From: Oribacterium sp.
GTDB taxonomy: Bacteria > Bacillota_A > Clostridia > Lachnospirales > Lachnospiraceae
NCBI GenBank assembly: GCA_017940955.1
Contig: JAGAXP010000122.1
Location: forward strand, 1 to 13,932
Length of the DNA stretch: 13,932 nucleotides
Reading direction: 5' to 3'
Shown: piece by piece, positions 5,888 to 13,524 of the stretch
Numbering within the stretch: the stretch's first letter is position 1
How the letters are laid out: each line of letters starts with the position of its first letter
Made by a program: the position numbers and the translations under genes
Notes under the pieces: model-generated
Databases searched by the model: none
Seen by the model: the letters and a program-made list of their open reading frames with translations, nothing else
What the model was told of the DNA's origin: nothing

Positions 5888-7555
5888 TTATGCTTTATCT
5901 TTCTGATGCTTCAATACAAAACCGTCCATTTCCGGCTTATATCCGTATCTTCTCGCCGCTTCACTGATCAGATCTGTAAACCGGAATACGATCTCCACGT
6001 TCTTATTTTCGTGGATATACACGTTGTCGATAAACACCGCCACCATGGTGTCCGTAAGTGTTGTCTCTCCCATCAGCTTTTCCGCTTCCGAAAGTAGTGC
6101 CTTTAATTCTGCAGGTCTTGCCTGTTTCAATCCTTTTTCTTCGCCTTCTACACGGCTTCCGTCTTTTTCCAGCTTCTCCGTAAGCTCCCTGATCTTGTTA
6201 TCTGTCTCGAATTTTCTGATCTTATACTCTTCAACAGTCATCTTCCCGTCAACATATTCCTCATAAAACCGGATCTTATCCGTTTTCAGGCGCTGAATGT
6301 CCGTATCTATACGGCTCCTGTCTTTATCCAGCTCTTTTTTCAGATCTTTGATTTCCTTTTCTTTTTCCGAGAACCTTCCATTTATCTTAAGCAAAAGCTC
6401 TATCTGTTTTTTGATTGCGAGATATACAACAGACTCGATATCCCCAAGAGAATAAAAGTTTGCACTGCAGCCGGAGTGCTTTGGCTGTGTCATGGCAGAA
6501 CGGCAGTAACATTTTGGATTGGCCTCTTTAAGGTTTACTGAAAGGGTCCTCCTGCAATGTCCGCACCTGAGTTTTTTCCTTAGCGGCATTTTGCCCGCTT
6601 TCCTCGGTCCGCGTCCCCTTTCCGTCCGTATCACCTGATGTGCCTTCTCCCATTCTTCCTTCGTGACTATGGCCTCATGGCAGCCTTCTACTACTATCCG
6701 CTGGCTTTTTGGCACGACCCTCTGCACATAGGATCCTGATACAATAATCTCGCACTTGTGCCTTACCATCGCTCCGGTATATTCATAAAAATTCAGGACT
6801 CTCCATACTTTTCCACTGTCCCATATTTTTTCCGGAGTGAGAACCCGCTGGTTCATCTTGCCCTTGTATTTCTTTATTCTGGCGTATTCTGACGGGATGG
6901 GCAGCTTCTCATCATTAAGCTGCTCCGCAATTTGTCCCGTGCTAAACCCAAGGAGCGCAAGATCATACACTCTCCTCACGATCTTTGCCGCGTCCGGATC
7001 AAGTTTGTACGTGTTCGGTCTGTCCGGATCAAAAACATATCCGAACAGGGCATATCCACCCGTACAGCGTCCCTGCTTCCACTTTACCCTGTTTGCAGAT
7101 TTAAGTTTCTTCCCGACATCACGGCTGTAAAGTGTATTCACCAGGTTTGCCACAGCTATGTCAAGCCCCATAGCCGTGCCTTTGTAATTAACACTGTCAT
7201 ATGTATTGTTTATGGCTATGAACCTGACACCAAGCACCGGGAATATCTTCTCAAGGTATTCCCCCACCGCAACATAATCTCTTCCGAAACGGGACAGGTC
7301 TTTCACGACCACGGTGTCTATTTCCCCGCATTTAATATCAAGCATCATTTTCTTGAATCCCGGACGGTCAAAGTTGAGCCCTGTAAATCCGTCATCCGTG
7401 TATTCCCTGTAGGGCAGACTCTTAAGGTCATCCCTTGACAGCAGGTACTCCTGTATCAGCATTCCCTGATTCTCTATGCTGTTGCTTTCATCCTTCCCAT
7501 CCTTTCCCAGGTCTCCGTCCGCAATGGACAGCCTCTTATAAACCGCTATCATCAT
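5888..7555 (-). CDS. Large serine recombinase (fourth gene of the recombinase operon)
   Basis: A 555-residue recombinase. The catalytic domain begins at once (MMIAVYKRLS) with Tyr6, Arg8 and Ser10 at the same numbers as in classical resolvases, then GFTG (56-59), DRPGF (63-67) and KDLSRFGRD (85-93, Arg89 and Arg92). A Recombinase domain follows, then a zinc ribbon (CGHC, later CYC and a Cys near SGCSANFY), then a long Lys/Glu-rich coiled coil (KEKEIKDLKKELDKD). The reading frame extends upstream to 7663, but AAGGTG just before ATG 7555/7552 marks the start. It overlaps the preceding recombinase gene by 20 nt. All active-site residues are present. It should act in integration, excision or both; its att sites are not identifiable from this window. 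Confidence 0.88.
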   Translation of the reverse strand: MMIAVYKRLSIADGDLGKDGKDESNSIENQGMLIQEYLLSRDDLKSLPYREYTDDGFTGLNFDRPGFKKMMLDIKCGEIDTVVVKDLSRFGRDYVAVGEYLEKIFPVLGVRFIAINNTYDSVNYKGTAMGLDIAVANLVNTLYSRDVGKKLKSANRVKWKQGRCTGGYALFGYVFDPDRPNTYKLDPDAAKIVRRVYDLALLGFSTGQIAEQLNDEKLPIPSEYARIKKYKGKMNQRVLTPEKIWDSGKVWRVLNFYEYTGAMVRHKCEIIVSGSYVQRVVPKSQRIVVEGCHEAIVTKEEWEKAHQVIRTERGRGPRKAGKMPLRKKLRCGHCRRTLSVNLKEANPKCYCRSAMTQPKHSGCSANFYSLGDIESVVYLAIKKQIELLLKINGRFSEKEKEIKDLKKELDKDRSRIDTDIQRLKTDKIRFYEEYVDGKMTVEEYKIRKFETDNKIRELTEKLEKDGSRVEGEEKGLKQARPAELKALLSEAEKLMGETTLTDTMVAVFIDNVYIHENKNVEIVFRFTDLISEAARRYGYKPEMDGFVLKHQKDKA

Positions 7556-9281
7556 GATCACCTTCTTCCGCAAAAGGATTCTTAAAGCGGAACGTAATAT
7601 GGACATGCTTGTCCGTGAAAACATCAACCCGCTCCACAAGCTCTCTGACCTTGTCCTCGTCAAATGCTGTCATGCCCGCAAATTGCTTCATCTTTTCTGC
7701 CGACTGAAAGTATTCCTTTGAGATTTCTTCCGTTTTTTTGAGTTTTTCTTCAAGCGTTTTAAGCGCCTCTTCCTCTTCTTCATGCTGCTTTTTGTAGATA
7801 TCCTGCAAAAGCCTGAACTCCTCCTTATCAATTATGCCTGCGGACAGGTTTTCATAAAGGAGTGTCCGTTTTTCCGCAATGCTTCCTAATCGGGCATTAG
7901 CCTTTTGAATCTCAGATTTTATTTTGTTTGTGGGACTTCCGCTCCCATTCAGATTATTGGTCTTCTTCCAGAGCTCTTCTTCATCACAAAACGCAAGGAC
8001 AGCTTCACTGATCTTTCTCATGATAAGCATCTTAAGAAGGTTCTCCGTTATTGTATGACCCTGGCATTCCGCCTGCCCCTTTCTGTGTCTGCAACAGTAT
8101 ACGACAGTCTTTACACTGCTCTCAGCACCATGCGGATACCTGTCTATACACATGCGTCTCCCGCATTCCCCGCAATATAACAGTCCCTTTAGCTGGTCAG
8201 GGTACTTCTCATTGATCTTGGCGGCAGCGCTCCTGCGTTCCATCCTGACAGCCGCTTCACGTTCCTGCTTTTCACGGATCTTTTCAAAATCATCCCTAGC
8301 TATGATCGGCGCATGGGTGTTTTCCGTGATTATCCACTCCTCCTTTTCCGTGCGCCTCTTTTCCTGCCCGGCAAATATTTTGGCGGAGGTTTTATTTGTC
8401 ACCGTGTTGCCGATATAGCATTCGTTCATAAGAATTGCTGACACGCTTGATGACTCCCATTTTTTACCAGCGTCCTTCTTCAGTATTCCCAGTTCCTTCT
8501 GCCTCTGTCTCGGCGTCGGCGCTCCCATCAGGTTAAGGTTATCTGCGATTCTGTTAGTAGAAAGCCCCATAAGCCTCCACTGAAAGATCATCTGTACTGT
8601 CGGGGCTGTTGCCGGATCAATATCAAATCTACCGGTCTCCTGATTCAGGATATATCCGTAAACACATCCGTTCCCCAAAACCACCCCGGCCTTTTTCTTT
8701 CGCTGTGCCGTAGTCCATATCTTCTTGGACAAATCTTTTGAGTACATCGTATTTACGAGGTTCTTAACCGGAATCAGCAGGCTGTTCATATCCTCCGGTC
8801 GAAGAGAATCAAAATTATCGGTGACCGCCAGGAGTCTTGCTCCAAGAAACGGCAGGATGGTTTCGATATAATAATCTGCTTCGAGATAGTTTCTCCCAAA
8901 GCGCGAAAGATCCTTTACGACTATGCACTGTATCTTTCCCTTCCGCAGGTCCTGCATCATCCTGTTGAACGCAGGACGGTTAAAATTCGTTCCGCTATAA
9001 CCATTGTCAAAATATGTTTCCTCATAAACAATGTCATCCCTGCAGTCAATGAAATCACGTATCAGTTTGATCTGAGTGTCCAGAGAATCCATCGTGATAT
9101 CGTCTTCTACGGAAAGCCTTGCATAAACCGCTGCCTTCATGGCATTCTTCTTTTGGGCTGTCACAGGTTGAGCTGCAGGCACATTTTCTGAATGCTCCTC
9201 TAAAACTTCAATCGTTAGTTCATTTTGTCCTGCCCTCTCAAAGGTATCGGTCTGTATATTTTTTCTGCTCTTTCTTGCCAA
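7536..9281 (-). CDS. Large serine recombinase (third gene of the recombinase operon)
   Basis: A 581-residue recombinase with a ~45-residue basic/acidic N-terminal extension before the catalytic domain. AAVYARLSVEDD puts the nucleophile Ser at about 57; GYSGTNFNRPAF and KDLSRFGRN (catalytic Arg near 127 and 130) follow. The Recombinase domain, a zinc ribbon (CGECG with later CCRH and C) and an extended coiled coil (HEEEEEALKTLEEKLKK) come next. An in-frame GTG at 9314 has no ribosome binding site. TTG 9281 lies 9 nt after a GGAGG embedded in the end of the previous gene and just 2 nt after that gene's TAA, so TTG is preferred. Translation is probably coupled to the preceding catalytically dead recombinase. 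Active site complete. Confidence 0.87.
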   Translation of the reverse strand: MARKSRKNIQTDTFERAGQNELTIEVLEEHSENVPAAQPVTAQKKNAMKAAVYARLSVEDDITMDSLDTQIKLIRDFIDCRDDIVYEETYFDNGYSGTNFNRPAFNRMMQDLRKGKIQCIVVKDLSRFGRNYLEADYYIETILPFLGARLLAVTDNFDSLRPEDMNSLLIPVKNLVNTMYSKDLSKKIWTTAQRKKKAGVVLGNGCVYGYILNQETGRFDIDPATAPTVQMIFQWRLMGLSTNRIADNLNLMGAPTPRQRQKELGILKKDAGKKWESSSVSAILMNECYIGNTVTNKTSAKIFAGQEKRRTEKEEWIITENTHAPIIARDDFEKIREKQEREAAVRMERRSAAAKINEKYPDQLKGLLYCGECGRRMCIDRYPHGAESSVKTVVYCCRHRKGQAECQGHTITENLLKMLIMRKISEAVLAFCDEEELWKKTNNLNGSGSPTNKIKSEIQKANARLGSIAEKRTLLYENLSAGIIDKEEFRLLQDIYKKQHEEEEEALKTLEEKLKKTEEISKEYFQSAEKMKQFAGMTAFDEDKVRELVERVDVFTDKHVHITFRFKNPFAEEGDHDDSGL

Positions 9282-9283
9282 CT

Positions 9284-10813
9284 TTATCTGCCTCCTTCCA
9301 GATATCTCTTCCACTCAGGTTTTGAAAACTGCACGCTCATGGAAAAGTCATTTCCTTCCCTGTTGTATGGACGGTTCATAATAAGCTCTATCCTGTCTGT
9401 TACCTTTTCGATAAATACGTGGTCTGCTTCATCGGGAACAAGTAATTTACTGAAAAGCATCAGCCACGGATTCCTTACACTAAATGCAGTTTTAATATCC
9501 TTTACCTTTTCAGCGGTCTCATTGTAAAAGTCTGTCTCGTCTTTCATCCTCTTTTGAAAATCCTCAAGCCGTTTTTCATATTCCTCAGCGGAAATCATTC
9601 CGGCTTTATAGCTGTCATAAAGAGGAAGCCGGTCTGACATGCTTACCTTAAGTTCCGCAACAGCCCTCTTGAATCGTGCCGAGACACGATCCAGTTCTTC
9701 ATCGCACTTTTTTTCATAAGCACCCGCCTGCATCTCCTTCATCAGAAGCTGCGCCTGCTCTTTTTCTTTATGGAGCATTTGCCTGAATCGGCTGTATACT
9801 TCCTCTTCCGGGATTGTCCATCTGTCGAGGTCTCCGCCTCCCCAGCACCCGGCGCCGCATCTGTATCCTGTCACGCCTGTATCTTCTCTTGTCGTAAGGG
9901 ATAATGACCTTCCACACCTTGAGCAGAAAAGCTTCCCATGATATGGTCTTATGGCATACGGCTTTCTTTTTACTTTTCCATCCTCCCCTCTCGGGGCATA
10001 TACATATTTTGCAAGTTTAATTGTCCTGAACCTGTCAATGGAGATATAAGGCTCATGGCAATCCTCAGCCAGCACCTCTGACTTATTGTTGATAACGGCA
10101 CCGGTATAAACAGGGCTTCTGATTATGCGTTTCACTTTATCATCATCCCAATACTCCATATCCTTCGGGAGCTCTTTCCCAAACATCTTTAGGCGGTGTA
10201 TTTTGGGACAGTCTACATGATGAAAATTCAGCCATCCGGCAATATCATGGAATGACTTTCCTTCAAAATACTGTCTGAACATCTCATCCACGATTTCTGA
10301 AATGCTCTCGTCCTTTGCCAGATTGTTCCCTTCCGGAGACCTTTTATATCCGAATGGGATGGAATTGCTAATCACATAGGAATCGCCCTTCTCGGAAAGG
10401 AAGTTACGGAAGATTTCGCCATGTTCTTCGTTTCCCTTTGCCTCAAAGTAACGGATAACATCCAGGCGCTCGGTCTTAGAAGAATCGAATTTGTCATCGA
10501 CCACCACAAAATGTATCCCGCCTTCATACATGGTATCCAGAATATGATGCCTGGCCGATTTCATGTCGTGGCCAAAGTAGGAAAAATCCTTGACCACGAT
10601 ACAGTCAAATTTTCCTTCCATGGCGTCCTTGATCATTTCAAGGAATCCGCTCTCCGCCATGACATCAACCTTTTTGTCGATGTATTTTTTCTGAAGGTTA
10701 ATGTCCCCGTTCTCCTTGAGCCAGGAAGCAATAACATCATTCTGTTTTGAAATGGAGCATTCTATGTTCTTCCTGCTCCACGATACTGCCTTCGTATAAC
10801 TCACATATCTCAT
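9284..10813 (-). CDS. Catalytically degenerate large serine recombinase (second gene of the operon)
   Basis: A 509-residue protein that keeps the recombinase layout but has lost the active site. Against the neighbours' YxRxS, it reads Tyr6-x-Lys8-x-Val10 (MRYVSYTKAVSW), so Val replaces the nucleophile, with a Ser only next door at 11. The catalytic KDLSRFGRD is KDFSYFGHD here, with Tyr79 and His82 in place of both Arg residues. GYTG is also lost. The Recombinase domain (IPFGYK, then the VYTGAVINNKSEVLAEDCHEP region), the zinc ribbon (CSRCG, CGAGC) and the coiled coil are intact, and the frame has no stops. It overlaps the previous gene by ATGA (10810-10813) with AAGGAGG upstream. Intact length and coupled translation argue for a kept non-catalytic role, such as a DNA-binding or hetero-oligomer subunit; that is inference. 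Confidence 0.85.
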   Translation of the reverse strand: MRYVSYTKAVSWSRKNIECSISKQNDVIASWLKENGDINLQKKYIDKKVDVMAESGFLEMIKDAMEGKFDCIVVKDFSYFGHDMKSARHHILDTMYEGGIHFVVVDDKFDSSKTERLDVIRYFEAKGNEEHGEIFRNFLSEKGDSYVISNSIPFGYKRSPEGNNLAKDESISEIVDEMFRQYFEGKSFHDIAGWLNFHHVDCPKIHRLKMFGKELPKDMEYWDDDKVKRIIRSPVYTGAVINNKSEVLAEDCHEPYISIDRFRTIKLAKYVYAPRGEDGKVKRKPYAIRPYHGKLFCSRCGRSLSLTTREDTGVTGYRCGAGCWGGGDLDRWTIPEEEVYSRFRQMLHKEKEQAQLLMKEMQAGAYEKKCDEELDRVSARFKRAVAELKVSMSDRLPLYDSYKAGMISAEEYEKRLEDFQKRMKDETDFYNETAEKVKDIKTAFSVRNPWLMLFSKLLVPDEADHVFIEKVTDRIELIMNRPYNREGNDFSMSVQFSKPEWKRYLEGGR

Positions 10814-12459
10814 AAAGCTGCTGCCTCCTTCATATTTTCATCATCTGTTCCAACCGCATCACTCAGTTTCTCAAACTCATCCGAGAACCTGTAACGGATC
10901 TTAATGTGTTCCTTGTCATAGACAGTTATACATTCAACAAGTTCCACAAGAAGACGCCTTGTAAGTTTTTTGATTCCCTTGTACTTTTTTATGTCCCTTA
11001 CCCAGCCGATATCCTCAACATTTACTTTTTTAAGCTCCTCCATGTTTTTCTGTATCGACTCCTTGGCTTTCTGTGCATTTTCGATATGGGATTCAAAATT
11101 TCGGCTGAACTCTTCATACTCTTCCTTCGTAACGACATGATCTGCCATATCCCGGTAGAGCTGGGCGCGTAGTTCTGTATATTTATTGATCTCTGCCTGC
11201 AGCATCTCCTGCTGTTCCAAAAGCCTTTTGCTTAAAATCGTTTCCCTCGGCTCCTGTGAGATCTGTGACAGCTTTTCCTCAAGGTCTTCCACCTGTCCGA
11301 TCTTTTCATTGATTGAACTGATCACCGCACTGCGGAGTTTATCCTCATTGATGAGATGAGAGGTGCATCCGTTTCCTTTATGGTAAGTCCCGCAGTTCAG
11401 ATAAAAATATTTCCTTCCATTCTTAGTCGTCACTCTTCTTGTCATGGTCTGTCCACAGTCACAGCATCTGACGATTCCAGAAAAAAGGTTCACCTGCTCC
11501 TCTCCGGGAGATGCACAGGTATCAAGTTGCAGTGTCTCCTGCACCAAGTCAAAAACTTTTTTGGGGATGATGGCCTTATGTACGTTCTCTGCCCGGATCC
11601 ATTCTTCTTCAGGTCTCTCCACTATCTTTTTTACCTTGTAGTTGACCCTCGACCTTTTTCCCTGGATGAGGCTTCCTATGTATACCTCGTTCTTTAATAT
11701 CCTGAAAACCTGTATTGCCTGCCATTTCGGATTTCCCGTGCTCTTAAATCCGCTGTGATAATCAATGCCGCAAATCCTCTTATAACTGCTGGGACAAGGA
11801 ACACCGTTCTCATTCAGTTTTTCAGCTATCCTCTGTGCGCTACAGCCGTCCAGCTTCCAGTTAAAGATATCCTTCACGATACCGGCGGCGTATTCATCAA
11901 TTTCGAGCCTTCCTTTGGTTTCTTCGGATTTCTTATATCCGAACGGAGCATAGTTTCCAACAAATGCCCCATTCTTCCTTTTCACGTCCAGCTGGCTTCT
12001 CACCTTTATGGAAATATCCCTGCAATAGGAATCGTTCAAAAGGTTCTTGAAAGGAATGATGAAAGAATCCGATTCGCTGTTTTCTGATGCGCTGTCATAA
12101 TGGTCATTGATAGCAATGAACCTGATTCCGATTGTCGGGAAAACCCGCTCAAGGAATTTTCCGACTCCGATGTGGTCCCTTCCGAATCTGGAAAGGTCCT
12201 TTACGATGACGCCGTTGATCTTTCCTTCTTCAATATCCCCGATCATCTTCTTAAATCCGGGGCGGTCAAAGTTGGTTCCCGTGTAGCCATCATCGACATA
12301 CTCTTCTACGATATGGATTTCCGGATGATTCTCCGTATAAGATTTGACCAGCAGACGCTGGTTCGAGATACTGTTGCTCTCCACCTTGTCCCCGTCCTCA
12401 ATGGACAGACGAAGGTAGGAAGCAAACTTTTCTGATGTTCTTAGATTACTTTTGAGCAT
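10810..12459 (-). CDS. Large serine recombinase (first gene of the operon)
   Basis: A 549-residue recombinase with a full active site: SYLRLSIEDG (Tyr15, Arg17, Ser19), GYTG, FDRPGF and KDLSRFGRD (Arg91, Arg94). The Recombinase domain (NYAPFGYK to VYIGSLIQGK), a zinc ribbon (CCDCG, then NCGTYHKGNGC) and a coiled coil (SKRLLEQQEMLQAEINKY) follow. The open frame extends to 12582, but AGGAGGT about 10 nt before ATG 12459 fixes the start, and the promoter at 12542-12570 lies between the two. Its TGA overlaps the next gene's ATG (ATGA). With an active site and first position in the operon, it is the best candidate for the main integrase, though the other two intact recombinases cannot be ranked by sequence alone. 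Confidence 0.88.
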   Translation of the reverse strand: MLKSNLRTSEKFASYLRLSIEDGDKVESNSISNQRLLVKSYTENHPEIHIVEEYVDDGYTGTNFDRPGFKKMIGDIEEGKINGVIVKDLSRFGRDHIGVGKFLERVFPTIGIRFIAINDHYDSASENSESDSFIIPFKNLLNDSYCRDISIKVRSQLDVKRKNGAFVGNYAPFGYKKSEETKGRLEIDEYAAGIVKDIFNWKLDGCSAQRIAEKLNENGVPCPSSYKRICGIDYHSGFKSTGNPKWQAIQVFRILKNEVYIGSLIQGKRSRVNYKVKKIVERPEEEWIRAENVHKAIIPKKVFDLVQETLQLDTCASPGEEQVNLFSGIVRCCDCGQTMTRRVTTKNGRKYFYLNCGTYHKGNGCTSHLINEDKLRSAVISSINEKIGQVEDLEEKLSQISQEPRETILSKRLLEQQEMLQAEINKYTELRAQLYRDMADHVVTKEEYEEFSRNFESHIENAQKAKESIQKNMEELKKVNVEDIGWVRDIKKYKGIKKLTRRLLVELVECITVYDKEHIKIRYRFSDEFEKLSDAVGTDDENMKEAAAL

Positions 12460-12541
12460 AAAAACACTGACCTCCTCTTGCTGAATTGACAGCCAGAGAA
12501 AAGCCAGCGCCTTAAGAAAACTCTGTTTTCTACCCAAGGGC

Positions 12542-12570
12542 ATTGTAACAGTTGCCGGAACCAATTTCAA
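12542..12570 (-). promoter_or_regulatory. Promoter of the four-recombinase operon
   Basis: On the minus strand, TTGAAA (12565-12570) and TACAAT (12542-12547) are separated by exactly 17 nt, each five of six to consensus. The expected transcription start is about 75 nt before the ATG at 12459. The 22-bp palindrome sits 16 bp upstream of the -35, centred near -62, a position typical of class I activation rather than simple repression. Confidence 0.75.
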
Positions 12571-12586
12571 GTGGTCTGCCAAAATT

Positions 12587-12608
12587 TATGGTGTAATTTT
12601 TCACCACA
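12587..12608. promoter_or_regulatory. Second copy of the xre-type operator, upstream of the recombinase operon
   Basis: TATGGTG, a central AATTTTT and CACCA match the palindrome at 5545-5566 at 18 of 22 positions, with both half-site cores (GGTG and CACC) conserved at the same spacing. It overlaps the stop codon of the 72-residue gene and lies upstream of the recombinase promoter. Confidence 0.65.
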
Positions 12609-12819
12609 TCCAAAAAATTCCCATTGCCGACTTGAGACACTCCCACAGGGATCGGGAATTGTTTCCATATTCCTCCGTCACGTAAATCACTCCAGGCGCT
12701 TTTCCGGGTACTGTCTGATTGACAGGAATCTTCTCTTTTGACTCCGGATCATATTCTCTTGTTTTTCCATTCATCCCGGGTATGGACTCATGATCTTTCC
12801 TCGGATTTTTATCACTCAT
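12601..12819 (-). CDS. Small protein of unknown function upstream of the recombinases
   Basis: A 72-residue protein that I do not recognise. The N-terminal half is hydrophilic and charged (MSDKNPRKDHESIPGMNG); the C-terminal half ends in a Trp-rich, possibly membrane- or protein-facing tail (SLWECLKSAMGIFWMW). ATG 12819 is preceded by GGAGGG with a 9-nt spacer; the longer frame from 13002 reads through the oriT-like hairpins and is rejected. The gene is separated from the first recombinase by 141 nt containing a promoter, so it may be co-transcribed by readthrough or be a unit of its own. No clear promoter was found upstream of it. Its fixed place between oriT and the recombinases suggests a role in element biology. 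Confidence 0.6.
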   Translation of the reverse strand: MSDKNPRKDHESIPGMNGKTREYDPESKEKIPVNQTVPGKAPGVIYVTEEYGNNSRSLWECLKSAMGIFWMW

Positions 12820-12965
12820 GTTTTTAATCCCTCCACTTAACCTGCGTTTTTTCCTGTGGAAGTCAAGCCTTAAATCTGTTTTTTCAAGATCAGCTTGTCT
12901 TTGTGGGAGCAAAAAGCTGGATAAGTGAAGCAGCATATGTGGGTAGAGCAAGTTTCGCCTTGTCC

Positions 12966-13002
12966 GACAATAACCCCTTTCGGGACATTGTCTCCAAGAC
13001 AA
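12966..13002. repeat. Two mutually exclusive hairpins
   Basis: GACAAT (12966-12971) pairs with ATTGTC (12987-12992) around an inner CCC/GGG stem. TTGTCT (12988-12993) pairs with AGACAA (12997-13002) across a 3-nt loop. The two share 12988-12992 and cannot form together. This fits an oriT recognition repeat, or an attenuator-like switch in the mobC leader if transcription starts upstream. Confidence 0.45.
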
Positions 13003-13006
13003 CTTG

Positions 13007-13028
13007 TTAGGGTACTGCGTAACCCTAA
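13007..13028. repeat. Inverted repeat TTAGGGT-N8-ACCCTAA, probable relaxosome site
   Basis: A perfect 7-bp inverted repeat with loop ACTGCGTA, located 119 bp before mobC. Size, spacing and position match the repeat that flanks the nick site in many mobilizable elements. The exact assignment is inferred. Confidence 0.5.
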
Positions 13029-13146
13029 GACCTCGCTGGAGCGGATGCTAAAGCACCCATGCTCCGGTTCCATCTGCGATGAAACAGTCTCCTGCCCTGC
13101 GGGCATGAGGGGCTAACAGCAAATATACGAAAGAAGGGAGATTTTT

Positions 13147-13524
13147 ATGGGAAGACCAAAGAAAGAAATGCCGCCAAGCAAAGGCAGGAAATTTACCATC
13201 CGGCTGACTGATGTGATGTATGAGTCCTTGGAGCAGGACGCGATGAAAGCAGGGCTATCCGTATCCGAATATGCCAGGGAGCTTCTGCTTGACCATAAGC
13301 CGGTCGTTAAACAGGAGATAGTGTTTGATTCCGAAGAACTGCTGCATGTGCTTGGGGACATGGGAAAGATCGGGAGCAATTTGAACCAGATCGCTCATCA
13401 CTTAAACGGCGGAGGCGGATGGAGCGGCGAACTGAAAAATGAAGTGCTGCAGGGAGTAATCGCCATCTATAAGATCAGGGATATGGTCAGGGAAATGTCA
13501 GGAGAATACCGTGGCCGTCATTAA
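13147..13524 (+). CDS. mobC: MobC-type relaxosome accessory protein
   Basis: A 125-residue protein that assists the relaxase at oriT. The N-terminal part (GRPKKEMPPSKGRKFTIRLT) is a basic ribbon-helix-helix-like DNA-binding segment, followed by SVSEYARELLLDHKPV and the family hallmark IGSNLNQIAHHLN at about 75-90. A GAAGGGAG ribosome binding site precedes the ATG. Its last 14 nt overlap the GTG start of the relaxase gene, the standard arrangement for this pair. Confidence 0.88.
   Translation: MGRPKKEMPPSKGRKFTIRLTDVMYESLEQDAMKAGLSVSEYARELLLDHKPVVKQEIVFDSEELLHVLGDMGKIGSNLNQIAHHLNGGGGWSGELKNEVLQGVIAIYKIRDMVREMSGEYRGRH

Larger units (their letters stand above)
12820..13146. other. Candidate oriT region upstream of mobC
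   Basis: A 327-bp gene-free stretch between divergent units, rich in inverted repeats: overlapping hairpins at 12966-13002, TTAGGGT/ACCCTAA at 13007-13028, GGAGC/GCTCC (13038-13042 with 13061-13065) and TGCCC-TGC-GGGCA (13093-13105). Origins of transfer of mobilizable elements commonly lie directly upstream of mobC and the relaxase and contain such repeats, with the nick site next to one of them. No nick site can be named from sequence alone. Confidence 0.55.

Noticed and set aside
6932..7438. 168-codon plus-strand open frame opposite a recombinase gene
   Set aside because: It is antisense to the conserved catalytic domain of an intact recombinase and has no ribosome binding site; it is a shadow of that gene's codon pattern.
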